Notes under the pieces: generated by a model | Seen by the model: only the letters and a program-made list of their open reading frames with translations | Database searches by the model: none | Told to the model about the DNA's origin: nothing | Shown here: positions 24,394-32,507 of the stretch, in pieces | Layout of the letters: the number at the start of each line of letters is the position of its first letter | Numbering within the stretch: position 1 is the stretch's first letter | DNA from: Microcystis aeruginosa Ma_SC_T_19800800_S464 | GTDB lineage: Bacteria > Cyanobacteriota > Cyanobacteriia > Cyanobacteriales > Microcystaceae | Direction: 5' to 3' | Assembly: GCA_007095785.1 (NCBI GenBank) | Contig: SFBL01000042.1 | Span: 1 to 32,507, forward strand | DNA length: 32,507 nucleotides | Program-made: the position numbers and the translations under genes

Positions 24394-25902
24394 TTAAGTG
24401 ATATTTTCCCAGATGGTGATGCTACCGTCGGCCGCAGCCGCTGCTAGGTGACAATAATCGGGGCTGAGAACTAAACTGGAGATCGGCGACGATCGCCCAT
24501 TGTCGGTGCTGAGAGTTGCGATCGACTGTTGAGAATTGGCTAACCAGATTTTAATTTCTCCGTCGGTTCCCCCGGTAAATAACCACTGACCTCCTGGAGC
24601 AAATACCAAGCTTGTCACCTGACCATTATGGGCATTAATCACCCGAATTGGCGCAAAATGACCGCTTTTCTCTGGATTGTATTGCCAGATTTTCACCGTC
24701 CCATCCACACAACCGGCGGCAATAATCTGACTATCGGCAGCGATCGCCAGACTCTGCACCGAAGAAATGTTACCAGATAGGACGGCGATTTTTGCTCCCG
24801 ATCCCAATTGCCAGAGGGTGACAGTGCCATCACCTCCAGCTGCGGCGATAAAATCTTGATTAGGAGCCACTGCTAGGGCATAAATTGCCCCTAGACTGTC
24901 ATAGGAGCTAAATTCTTCGGTTTCCTGCTCTAAATTCCACTGTTTTAGGGTTTGGTCGTAACTACCGCTCACCAAAAAATGCCAACGGGGGGAAAAATCT
25001 AGACCATGAATCGAACCGAGATGACCGAGGAAAATTTGATTTAATTCCAGACTACTGCCATCGCCGGCTAAAGTCCATAATTTCACGGTTTGATCGAATC
25101 CTCCCGTCGCTAGATGATAATCGCCGTTTCCGGTCACTGCTAGGGCTAAAATGCCCTGATCGTGAGCTTCCACCGTATTAATCAGGGTTCCCCTCGCAAA
25201 ATCCCAGATTTTTAGGGTACGATCCCAACTAACGCTAATTAAAAACCGTTGATCCTCGGTAATTGCGATCGCTGTAATCATTTCCCGATGGGCGGCCAGA
25301 CGGCTATCATAATGCCAATGGGGGATAGGGACAGGGGGGGAAGTGGTTAAATTAAGGGCAGGTAGGGTGATTTGTGGCTCATTTTCCGCTTTTGTGGCGT
25401 TAATATCTGCTGATTCTTCCTTAAGCGGCAAAATCTCTCTGTGTAAGCGACTGTAGGATTTTTCCAGATGTTCGATGCGTTCCAGCAGCCCGTTACGGTT
25501 GATATATTGAATAATTTGATTGTAGGACTGTTCGAGGGTGAGAATATTCTCCTCTAATTCTGCGACCGCACGGGCGTTATCGCTGGCCGCTGCGGGAGTG
25601 AGGGACTGTATTTGTGCCGATAAAGCTTCTTTTTCCTCTTCCCACTGCTCCTGCAAATGACCGGTTATCTCGGTTAAGCGTTGAAGTTGCCTAGTTCTTT
25701 CTCGGAGACGATTGAGAATATTCAACCCGAAAGTCACTACCAGGAGGAACAAAGGCAAAAACCCCGCACCCATGGCGATAAGGGTAAGCAGGGTTAATCC
25801 TAGGGCGATATATTCCGCTAATTCTAGCCAATGGGGGCGATGGTCGGTCATTTTGCAGTTACCGGTAAAGGGATTTTGATCATCTCCTGATTTCAGACTC
25901 AT
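24394..25902 (-). CDS. Membrane-anchored WD40 repeat protein
   Basis: A 502-residue protein with a hydrophobic region of one or two helices (about 27-65), a coiled coil (about 66-165), a proline-rich linker and a seven-bladed WD40 propeller from about residue 205 to the end. Blades are recognisable from words such as SVSWDRTLKIWDF, TGGFDQTVKLWTL, SGSYDQTLKQWNL, GGDGTVTLWQL, CVDGTVKIWQY, TGGTDGEIKIWLA and ADGSITIWEN. Seven blades make a complete propeller, which acts as a protein-docking platform; its partners are unknown. The start could be the ATG at 25851 (MTDHRPHW), which precedes the membrane segment by fewer residues. The radical SAM gene ends 42 bases upstream in the same direction, so they may be co-transcribed. 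Confidence 0.85.
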   Translation of the reverse strand: MSLKSGDDQNPFTGNCKMTDHRPHWLELAEYIALGLTLLTLIAMGAGFLPLFLLVVTFGLNILNRLRERTRQLQRLTEITGHLQEQWEEEKEALSAQIQSLTPAAASDNARAVAELEENILTLEQSYNQIIQYINRNGLLERIEHLEKSYSRLHREILPLKEESADINATKAENEPQITLPALNLTTSPPVPIPHWHYDSRLAAHREMITAIAITEDQRFLISVSWDRTLKIWDFARGTLINTVEAHDQGILALAVTGNGDYHLATGGFDQTVKLWTLAGDGSSLELNQIFLGHLGSIHGLDFSPRWHFLVSGSYDQTLKQWNLEQETEEFSSYDSLGAIYALAVAPNQDFIAAAGGDGTVTLWQLGSGAKIAVLSGNISSVQSLAIAADSQIIAAGCVDGTVKIWQYNPEKSGHFAPIRVINAHNGQVTSLVFAPGGQWLFTGGTDGEIKIWLANSQQSIATLSTDNGRSSPISSLVLSPDYCHLAAAAADGSITIWENIT

Positions 25903-25944
25903 GGTAACGCTAATTGCCGCCTTCGGATTGACTAAAATTAATTT

Positions 25945-27525
25945 TTAAGCAGGAATTAAGACTTTTTTCTTAGTTTCTATCGGTGCGGTCAAAGCGGATT
26001 CTAAATCGGCCTTGCCTAGTCTTGCTTCCAAAATTTTCAGCACTTCCCGTCCAAAATCATCGGGATTTTGTCGCCATGCTTGCAGACAAACTTCGCCAAA
26101 GAATGACCCCAAAGGTTCGGGATTCCAGAGCAGTTTTTTGGCTGTCCAGGGCATTAAACTCATGGGATCGTAGTCGGGTTTAATAATATCTTTTTTGAAG
26201 GCGTATTCTTCTAGATGGGTGTGGGGTTGTAGGCCGATAAAAAAGATGGCTGGTTCCACTTTATCGACTCCAAAAATATTTTCTAATTCCCGATGATAGG
26301 CGATGGTTTGACGAATAGTTTCTAGGGTTTCATCAATGACATTAAAGGAATAATTTACCGAAACTAGATCATTAAAACCCGCCGCTTTTAAGTCTCGACA
26401 ATTTTGCAGAACTGTCCGCAAATTATAGCCCATACGCATTTTTCGGACTAATTCCTGAGAACCACTGGTGATGCCAATTTCAAAGTAATTCATGCCTGTT
26501 TTTACCATTAAATCGCACAGTTTCGGAGTAAGATTATCGGCACGAATATAGGCAGCCCAACGAATATCTTTCATCCCAGCAGCGAGAATTTTTTCTAATA
26601 GTTCTTCTACATCATTGATAAATTTTCTGGTGGGGATAAATTGGGCATCGGTAAACCAGAAATTGCGAATGCCGCGGTCGTATAATTGGCGAATTTCCTT
26701 AACTACTTCATCGGCGGGATTAATGCGTACTTGTTTGCCTTCAACGACGGTATAGATGCAGTAGCAGCAGTTATGGGGACAGCCGCGCTTGGTTTGTACC
26801 CCGATATAAAAGTCGTTTTCTTGGAAATAGTAGGAAAATTCTGGCCAAATACCGGCGATATAGTCGTAGTTACAAGCGGATTTTTCTAACGGGGTGGGGG
26901 ATTCGTGGATTAAACGCGGCCGGGGTGTGGTTTCTCCGACCACATAACAACGTTCATCGCTAAAGTCCCGGCCAGAGAGGAATTTTTCTAGCAGGGTTTC
27001 CCCTTCTCCGACTGATACAATTGTTCCTATGGGCAGTTTGGTTTTTAGTTGTTCGTAGAAAACACTGACGGCACCACCCCCGACGATAACTCGCGCTTCG
27101 GGATGGTATTTTTTGGCCCGCTGCAACCCGCGGCGAATTAGTCCCTGATTGCGCCATAATTCGCCGTAGTAGGCGGTTGTCACCTTTAAACCTCCTAAAG
27201 CACCGCGCAGCTTGATTAGGGGGTTTTTGGCGTAGTAAAATTCAAAGGCGTTTTGCAGGGGATTACCACCGCGACCACCGACGGGGGCATATATTTGAAT
27301 ATCCCGCCAGGAGAATACTAGCAGGGTGGGCCGAAATTCGTCAACACAGCGATCGAGTGCCTGGTTAAAGTCTAAGGGGGGGACGGTGCCAAGGTCAAAG
27401 ATCCTTTGTTCGATGTCGGGGAATAGTTTATGAACGTGGTCGGAAAGATAAACCACACCGATGGGGAAAATGGGGTTACAGGGGAGTCTAACGTAGAGGA
27501 TGCGTTGTGCTTGCGGTTGAGTCAT
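25945..27525 (-). CDS. B12-binding domain radical SAM protein
   Basis: A 526-residue protein with an N-terminal cobalamin-binding-like region (residues about 8-200, with a VIVGGGAVS motif) and a radical SAM core. The 4Fe-4S cluster motif CPHNCCYC gives C249, C253 and C256 (CxxxCxxC). NFWFTDAQF and the later YFEIGITSGS and NYSFNVIDETLETI are typical of the TIM-barrel. Members of this type catalyse methylations, C-C bond or other modifications on unknown cyanobacterial metabolites; some cyanobacterial homologues are annotated as photosystem II high-light acclimation proteins (from memory). No lipid, hopanoid or chlorophyll gene is adjacent, so the product is unknown. Downstream is the WD40 gene, upstream smc. 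Confidence 0.88.
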   Translation of the reverse strand: MTQPQAQRILYVRLPCNPIFPIGVVYLSDHVHKLFPDIEQRIFDLGTVPPLDFNQALDRCVDEFRPTLLVFSWRDIQIYAPVGGRGGNPLQNAFEFYYAKNPLIKLRGALGGLKVTTAYYGELWRNQGLIRRGLQRAKKYHPEARVIVGGGAVSVFYEQLKTKLPIGTIVSVGEGETLLEKFLSGRDFSDERCYVVGETTPRPRLIHESPTPLEKSACNYDYIAGIWPEFSYYFQENDFYIGVQTKRGCPHNCCYCIYTVVEGKQVRINPADEVVKEIRQLYDRGIRNFWFTDAQFIPTRKFINDVEELLEKILAAGMKDIRWAAYIRADNLTPKLCDLMVKTGMNYFEIGITSGSQELVRKMRMGYNLRTVLQNCRDLKAAGFNDLVSVNYSFNVIDETLETIRQTIAYHRELENIFGVDKVEPAIFFIGLQPHTHLEEYAFKKDIIKPDYDPMSLMPWTAKKLLWNPEPLGSFFGEVCLQAWRQNPDDFGREVLKILEARLGKADLESALTAPIETKKKVLIPA

Positions 27526-27639
27526 GAGATTTCTGAATGGGATGGAGACGCATTCTGAGTAATCTTAATATAACTTAACTTTGTCTGGCTTGTCTGGGAG
27601 AGGTTATAAGTGGGGTTTCCTGTTCCTAGGGTTAGGAGT

Positions 27640-27719
27640 CAGTTATCAGTTATCAGTTATCAGTTATCAGATGTGAGTTTTCAGATGTGAGTTTTCAGTT
27701 CACTGATTACTGTTTACTG
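27640..27719. repeat. Dispersed repeat, copy B (tandem-expanded, inverted)
   Basis: Four CAGTTAT units (27640-27667), then two exact copies of ATGTGAGTTTTCAG (27671-27698), then TTCACTGATTACTGTTTACTG. Its reverse complement matches copy A at 10435-10490. The adjacent CCCACTTCCCCACACCCCAC at 27734 is an inverted match to the minisatellite at 7133. Confidence 0.88.
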
Positions 27720-27766
27720 AGCACTGAAAAGCTTCCCACTTCCCCACACCCCACTTGCGTCTTAGG

Positions 27767-30700
27767 TTAAACTTTAATTCCTAGTACCTGTGTATGGGTT
27801 CCCCGCGCTTGGGTGACACCGATGGTTCTTTCCGATGCTTCAATCATCGGCCGACGCAAACTAACGACAATAAACTGTGCTTGTTGTGCTTGTTTTTGAA
27901 TCATTTTGGCCAATTTCTCTACATTGGCCCCATCTAAAAACATATCCACTTCATCAAACGCATAAAAGGGAGAAGGACGATATCTTTGTAGGGAAAAAAT
28001 AAAGCTTAAAGCGGTTAAAGATTTCTCCCCCCCAGACATGGAACTCAATCGCTGTACGGGTTTTCCTTTCGGATGTGCCACCAGATTTAATCCCCCATTA
28101 AAGGGGTCATTTTCGTCTTCTAGTTGCAAGTAACCATCCCCATCGGACAGGGTGGCAAATATATTCTTAAAGTTTTCGTTAACAGCAGTAAATGCTTCCT
28201 GAAAAGCATTAAATCTGAGGGTGGTAAAGTTTTCTATGCGTAAAAGTAGTTCGGTTCTTTCTCCTTCTAGAGTTTGCAGTTTTTCTGATAGTTCATCTAA
28301 TCTCTCTTTGGTTTTTTGGTATTCTTCTAAAGCTAACATATTCACAGGTTCTAAAGCTTCTAATTTCTTTTGTAACTGCCGAATATCGCTTTGAATTTTC
28401 TCGAAATCTCGCTCGCTTTCAGGAATTTCGGGCAAGGGATTGGGTAAGTCGCTTTCTAGTTGACTAATTTCTGTCTGTAAAGTGGTTAGTAATGCTTGTC
28501 TTTCCTCTTGATTGTTGACTAACTTTTCCGATTGCCAGATAGCCTGTTGTTGTTGGTTTTGCTGTTGTCGCAAAACTGTCTCTAATTGGTCTCTTTTTTG
28601 CTTGGTTTCCCCTAGTTGTTGCGATAATTGCTGTAAAGCTTGATTGATTTCTAAAATATGGCGATCAAGTTTTTCTATCTCCAGATTTCCGATATTTCTC
28701 TGATTAACTGCATCGGTGATTATTTTCTCAATCTCGGTAATTCTATCCGCAGACTCTTGACTTTTTTCCTCTAGTCTGATTTGTTGATTTTGTAGGTCTT
28801 TTAACTGTTCGCGGACTGTAGCGAGGTGATTTTCTTGGGTTTGTAACTGCAATTCTTGAGCGCGAATTATTCCCTGTACCTGTTGCCATTCGCTATGGGT
28901 ATGATTGGCCTCTAAAGCAGTTAATTTCTCCTGTTCTTGCTGTAAAGATAACTCTAACTCAGGAATTTCTCTGGTTAATACTTCTAACCGTTGACGAGAA
29001 ATAGTAATTTCCTCTTGCTGTCCCGATAATTGACGGGTTAAATCCTCTTTTTCTGTGGTTAAACGTTGTAAATCTTTACTTAATTGTTGTAGAGATAATT
29101 GATTTTCCCGATGACTTTGACGGGTTTCGGTTAACTGTTGGGTTAACTGACCGATAAGATTATTAAACTGGGTAATTTTTTCTTCGTTGCGGGTAAGAAT
29201 GCGATCGATTTCTGCTAATCTTTCCCGTAGAGATTCCGCTTCACTAGACTCTTTCGGAGAAATTTTACCAAAACGTTGCCCCGATCGCGTCGGTTGGCTG
29301 CCTCCGGTCATAGCGCCAGTCATCTCTAATAACTCGCCATCCAAAGTAACGATGCGATATTGATTGATATAATAACGGGCAGAGTCTATATCCTCGAAAA
29401 CCACCGTACTGCCAAAAATATAGTTAAAAACCTCCCGATACTGGGGTTGAAACTTAACCAAATTCACCGCTAAATCCAGATAACCCCGCGCGTGACGCAC
29501 AGAGGAAATATCCTGGGGACGGGGGGGACGAATTTTATTCAGGGGTAAAAAAGTGGCCCGACCGATGCGACGCTGTTTTAGTAAGGCAATTCCAGCGGCC
29601 GCAACGCTATCATCTTGGACGACTACATGACCTAAACGACCTCCGGCGGCGATTTCAAGAGCAATTTGATAACGTTCCTCTACTTCGCCCAATTGTGCCA
29701 CTAATCCGCAGATTCCGGGCAAATCTGACTGTAATAATATTTGAGTGGCATAGGTTCCCTGGGCCTCCTGTTGCGCTTGCTTAGTCGCTTCCAGTTTATC
29801 TAATTCCCTCTGTTTGTCCCGTTGTTCCTTGAGCAGACGTTTTTGGGTGTCCTGACTGATAACGCGATTTTGTTCGGCAATGGTGAGTTTTTGGGCTAAA
29901 TTTTGGATATCGGGTTCAGAATTATTAATTTTTTGCAATATTTCTTGACTTTCTTCTGTTTTTGTGCTAGTTACTTGCTCTAATTCTTGCAGACGTTGAC
30001 CAGCTTCTACTATATTAGTTTGTAATCGATCGCATCTTTCGGTCAATTGGGCCCGTTGGCTACGGTAGGGGTTTAATTGTTCCTGAAGACGGGTAATATT
30101 GCGGGAAAGGTCACTTTGTTCTTTTACCCACGCTTCTGACGCTTCCGCGAGACTACTTGCTTGCAGACGATGGGTTTCTAGGGTTTCCCTTGCGGTTTGG
30201 GTTGTCCGTAGGAGATTGGGTAAAATTTCAGTTTCTAAACGGCTTTTTTCAGCAGTAATCTGGTTTAATTCGCAATTATAGCGATTAATTTCCTCTAAAA
30301 GTCTGTTTTTCTGTGCCTGAGATTCTTTTTCGAGGTTTTCTAACTCTTTTTGCCGTTGTTGCTGTTGTTGTCGTTTGGCCTGTTGACTTGCTAATCGGGA
30401 GGTCAGGGACAGGTGTTCATCTTCCCCGAAAGCTTTGACCTGTTGATTGAGTTTCTCTAATTCTTGACTATTTTGGGCGATTTGTTCGGATAAATTGGCG
30501 ATAGTCTCCGTTAAAACCTGTTTTTCCCTTTCCCCAGCTTGAATTTGTCCTTGTACTTGCTGGCAGCGCTGCTGGAGATTTTGCCAATGGAGGACAATTT
30601 CCCATTGTTGTTTTTCTTGGACTTGGGCCTTGAGTTTTTGGTATTTTTCGGCTTTAATGCGATCGAGTGCTAATTTTTCCAGAGATTTTTGCAATTCTGT

Positions 30701-31297
30701 GGCAATAATTTGGCAGCGTTCTTCTCTTTCTTTAACCGAATCGATATTCTCCTTAGTTTTCTCAATTTTGCGGTCAAATTCGGCTACTCCTGCCAATTCG
30801 TCGATAATTTCCCGTCTTTCCTTGGCATTCATGCTGATAATTCGGGTTACGTCCCCCTGTAACACCACGTTGTACCCTTCGGGATAGATGCGTAAACGGT
30901 TTAACTGGTCGTGAAGTTCGCTAACCGTACAGGTTTCCCCATTGATATAGTAGGTAGAAGTATAGCTGCCACCCTTAGCCACTTTTAAGCGTCGGGAAAC
31001 CGTCCAATCCCTATCGGTTGCGTCGGGAATATCGGCAATATCAAAAGTCACCGAAACACTCGCTTCGGTGCTATGACGTTGACTGTTATAGCTATGATTG
31101 ACTAAATCCGGTAATCTTTCGGCCCGCATTCCCTTGGAAGTAGCTAATCCCAAGCAAAATAGCAATGCGTCAAGGATATTCGACTTTCCCGAACCATTTG
31201 GACCAGAAACCACCGTAAACCCCGGTAAAAAGGGTATAGGAGTTGTTCCCCCGAAGGATTTGAAGTGTGAGAGTTCGACCTTTTTGATGTAAACCAT
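27767..31297 (-). CDS. smc: Chromosome segregation protein SMC
   Basis: The coiled-coil ATPase of the condensin complex that organises and segregates the chromosome. The 1176-residue protein has Walker A GPNGSGKSN (32-40), a Q-loop (VVLQGDVTRI), two long coiled coils, a hinge around residues 530-690 (GICGLVAQL and the later EMTGAMTGGSQPTR), and the ABC signature LSSMSGGEKSLTALSF with the Walker B FYAFDEVDMFLDG at the C-terminal end. The frame extends four codons upstream to a TTG; the ATG at 31297 matches SMC N-termini (MVYIKKVELSHFKSFGG). The ScpA and ScpB partners are not in the window. Confidence 0.97.
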   Translation of the reverse strand: MVYIKKVELSHFKSFGGTTPIPFLPGFTVVSGPNGSGKSNILDALLFCLGLATSKGMRAERLPDLVNHSYNSQRHSTEASVSVTFDIADIPDATDRDWTVSRRLKVAKGGSYTSTYYINGETCTVSELHDQLNRLRIYPEGYNVVLQGDVTRIISMNAKERREIIDELAGVAEFDRKIEKTKENIDSVKEREERCQIIATELQKSLEKLALDRIKAEKYQKLKAQVQEKQQWEIVLHWQNLQQRCQQVQGQIQAGEREKQVLTETIANLSEQIAQNSQELEKLNQQVKAFGEDEHLSLTSRLASQQAKRQQQQQRQKELENLEKESQAQKNRLLEEINRYNCELNQITAEKSRLETEILPNLLRTTQTARETLETHRLQASSLAEASEAWVKEQSDLSRNITRLQEQLNPYRSQRAQLTERCDRLQTNIVEAGQRLQELEQVTSTKTEESQEILQKINNSEPDIQNLAQKLTIAEQNRVISQDTQKRLLKEQRDKQRELDKLEATKQAQQEAQGTYATQILLQSDLPGICGLVAQLGEVEERYQIALEIAAGGRLGHVVVQDDSVAAAGIALLKQRRIGRATFLPLNKIRPPRPQDISSVRHARGYLDLAVNLVKFQPQYREVFNYIFGSTVVFEDIDSARYYINQYRIVTLDGELLEMTGAMTGGSQPTRSGQRFGKISPKESSEAESLRERLAEIDRILTRNEEKITQFNNLIGQLTQQLTETRQSHRENQLSLQQLSKDLQRLTTEKEDLTRQLSGQQEEITISRQRLEVLTREIPELELSLQQEQEKLTALEANHTHSEWQQVQGIIRAQELQLQTQENHLATVREQLKDLQNQQIRLEEKSQESADRITEIEKIITDAVNQRNIGNLEIEKLDRHILEINQALQQLSQQLGETKQKRDQLETVLRQQQNQQQQAIWQSEKLVNNQEERQALLTTLQTEISQLESDLPNPLPEIPESERDFEKIQSDIRQLQKKLEALEPVNMLALEEYQKTKERLDELSEKLQTLEGERTELLLRIENFTTLRFNAFQEAFTAVNENFKNIFATLSDGDGYLQLEDENDPFNGGLNLVAHPKGKPVQRLSSMSGGEKSLTALSFIFSLQRYRPSPFYAFDEVDMFLDGANVEKLAKMIQKQAQQAQFIVVSLRRPMIEASERTIGVTQARGTHTQVLGIKV

Positions 31298-31471
31298 GGC
31301 GATAAGCAAAAAGTAGGCAAGCTATCAGCTGTCAGCTTGAATCGATAAGGGATAACTCCGGTTTATCCTTGACAATATCCTCAGACTTGACCGGAGATGA
31401 GTTTGATTAGTTGCGTAGTTTGAGAATTTTATGGGGATACCCTTATGAAAAATATAGCAACAGAGCATCCC

Positions 31472-31741
31472 TTAGATGGCTTGAATCCATTCTTTGACTT
31501 GGTATTCTGTCCAGATGCCATTTTGCCAATAGGGATCCGCTTCGATTAATTCTCGCACTTCTGACTCGCTGGCTGCCTGATAAATTGCGAAAACTTGGCT
31601 TAAATCTGCCGTTGGTCCGATAGTAACGAGAATTCCCCGTTCTTTCTGTTGATTTAATCCCTCTAGATGCGCTTGACGATAGGGAGCGCGTTTTTCCAGC
31701 ACATTTTCACAATAACTACCCCAGACAACAAATTTCGGCAT
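31472..31741 (-). CDS. YciI-like family protein
   Basis: An 89-residue protein of the YciI (DUF1330-like ferredoxin-fold) family. Visible are PKFVVWGSYCENVLEKRAPYRQAHL with the conserved R...H pair (R23, H25 region), the internal GPTADLS (42-48), YQAASESEVRELIEADPYW (54-72, conserved ADPY) and a final WTEYQVKEW. YciI domains may have hydrolase activity, but physiological substrates are unsettled. It is upstream of smc in the same direction with 174 bases between, so co-transcription is possible but not shown. Confidence 0.9.
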   Translation of the reverse strand: MPKFVVWGSYCENVLEKRAPYRQAHLEGLNQQKERGILVTIGPTADLSQVFAIYQAASESEVRELIEADPYWQNGIWTEYQVKEWIQAI

Positions 31742-32047
31742 ATTTGACCTGTACTCTCTTGATCTGTTGCTATTTTACGATCGAATCGTCAATCAGACTA
31801 AATCGCTATAGAAAAGTGGCAAGTAGCAGGTTTTTCGGTTATCAGTAAACAGTCATCAGTGAACTGAACAGTCAAATCTGATAAGTAATAACTGCAATAG
31901 TTAATTTTTGTAAAAAGTAGTTGACAAATTGCCAGTGCTTTCAAGTGGGATTTACGTCACTTAACTTCTTGTTAATAGCCTAAACTTCTATGGTTACTAT
32001 TGAACTTATTCAATAGACTGGGGCTATTAATTAAAGGAGGTAAGGAG
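31742..32047. other. Intergenic region of 306 bases
   Basis: It contains copy C of the dispersed repeat (31843-31885), a TTGACA at 31921 without a good -10, and an AAAGGAGGTAAGGAG ribosome site just before the next gene. No frame is supported. Confidence 0.6.
31843..31885. repeat. Dispersed repeat, copy C
   Basis: CAGTAAACAGTCATCAGTGA followed by ACTGAACAGTCAAATCTGAT and AAG; same family as copies A (10435) and B (27640), in the orientation of A, with a deletion in the middle. Confidence 0.8.
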
Positions 32048-32344
32048 ATGAACGTAATTATCGAGTGGAATGACGTTTTTTTAGAAACCATTCGGAAAAT
32101 TGGTGGCGGTCCGACACCGATTGCCCGGGCGGGGGCGATGTTACAGGTGGCGATGTTTAACACCATTAATGCCCTTTCGGGGAATTTATACAGTTCCTAT
32201 CCCAGCAATTTAAAGTTAACGCCCCATCCCGGTACTTCTCCTGAAATAGCGGCGGTTTATGCGGCCCATCGTATTCTTAGCCGGATTTATGTCAATCTGA
32301 CCATGACTTTTAATACTTTACAATACCAATTCTCCAAAGTCTGA
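32048..32344 (+). pseudogene. Truncated vanadium-dependent haloperoxidase (N-terminal fragment)
   Basis: The 98-residue product matches the N-terminus of vanadium-dependent haloperoxidases of the PAP2 phosphatase superfamily: IEWNDVFLETIRKIGGGPTP, then ARAGAMLQVAMFNTINALSG and PEIAAVYAAHRILSRIYV. A full family member needs another 300 or more residues carrying the vanadate-binding arginines and histidines, and none follow: the frame stops at 32342 and the remaining 163 bases show stops in all frames. A strong ribosome site (AAAGGAGGTAAGGAG) shows a formerly functional gene. It was probably cut by a repeat insertion (the sequence after the stop, TAATCCCCCTAAATCCCCCT, is a known-looking dispersed word) or its 3' part was deleted. 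Confidence 0.7.
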
Positions 32345-32507
32345 CTACAGAAGTTTAATCCCCCTAAATCCCCCTTAAAAAGGTAGGGCTGATTCATTCT
32401 CCGAATCTAATTCTTTTTTTGCTACCTTTAATCGCTTATGAGGTAAGCAAAGCACGACGTTTTTAAAAATTTTCAGATATTTATTCCGAGAAATCGACTA
32501 AAAATGT
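32345..32507. other. Right-end non-coding sequence with repeat words
   Basis: Contains CCCCCTAAATCCCCCTTAAA, two near copies of ATTCTCCGAA-type words (32330 and 32396) and an imperfect inverted pair TTGCTACCT / AGGTAAGCAA. No gene is visible. Confidence 0.5.

Overview
The window looks like cyanobacterial chromosome, most probably Microcystis (aeruginosa type). The evidence is a split RNA polymerase gamma subunit gene (rpoC1), an HpsJ-type polysaccharide protein, a PEP-CTERM protein, Uma2 endonucleases, many GCGATCGC (HIP1) palindromes, and short G/C-rich or CAGTTAT/CAGTAAAC-type repeats in the gaps. The genus is an inference from recognition; no database was searched. No rRNA, tRNA, CRISPR array or intact insertion sequence was seen.

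Layout. 1-5,040: queD, a DUF29 gene, a lone HicB-like antitoxin, a PEP-CTERM secreted-protein gene whose frame is broken at a run of nine C, a Uma2 gene, rpsF, a fumarylacetoacetase-family gene and tpiA. 5,195-8,783: a metallophosphatase converging on a leftward series pgl, FHA/zinc-ribbon gene, M50 protease; the gaps in this series are filled with minisatellite-like repeats. 9,373-11,432: an HpsJ-like membrane coiled-coil protein and a polyprenyl-phosphate sugar transferase, both likely in exopolysaccharide production. 11,555-14,649: a MITE-like element and a large UvrD-type helicase carrying an inserted nuclease-like domain. 14,920-18,560: a second Uma2 gene and ileS. 18,664-21,766: a two-gene unit of a HEPN-like protein and an 885-residue protein with two separate P-loop ATPase domains. 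21,903-31,741: ridA, rpoC1, a membrane-anchored WD40 protein, a B12-binding radical SAM protein, smc and a YciI-like gene, all leftward except ridA. The right end holds the N-terminal piece of a vanadium haloperoxidase gene.

Most of the window is housekeeping: glycolysis (tpiA), oxidative pentose phosphate (pgl), translation (rpsF, ileS), transcription (rpoC1), chromosome organisation (smc) and metabolite repair (ridA). The accessory parts deserve attention. The HEPN-like plus dual-ATPase pair has the architecture of an NTP-dependent conflict (defence) system. The helicase-nuclease could also be defence or repair. The PEP-CTERM gene has a homopolymer in its signal-peptide region, where slippage would switch surface expression on or off. 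Repeats of at least four kinds sit in nearly every long intergenic gap.
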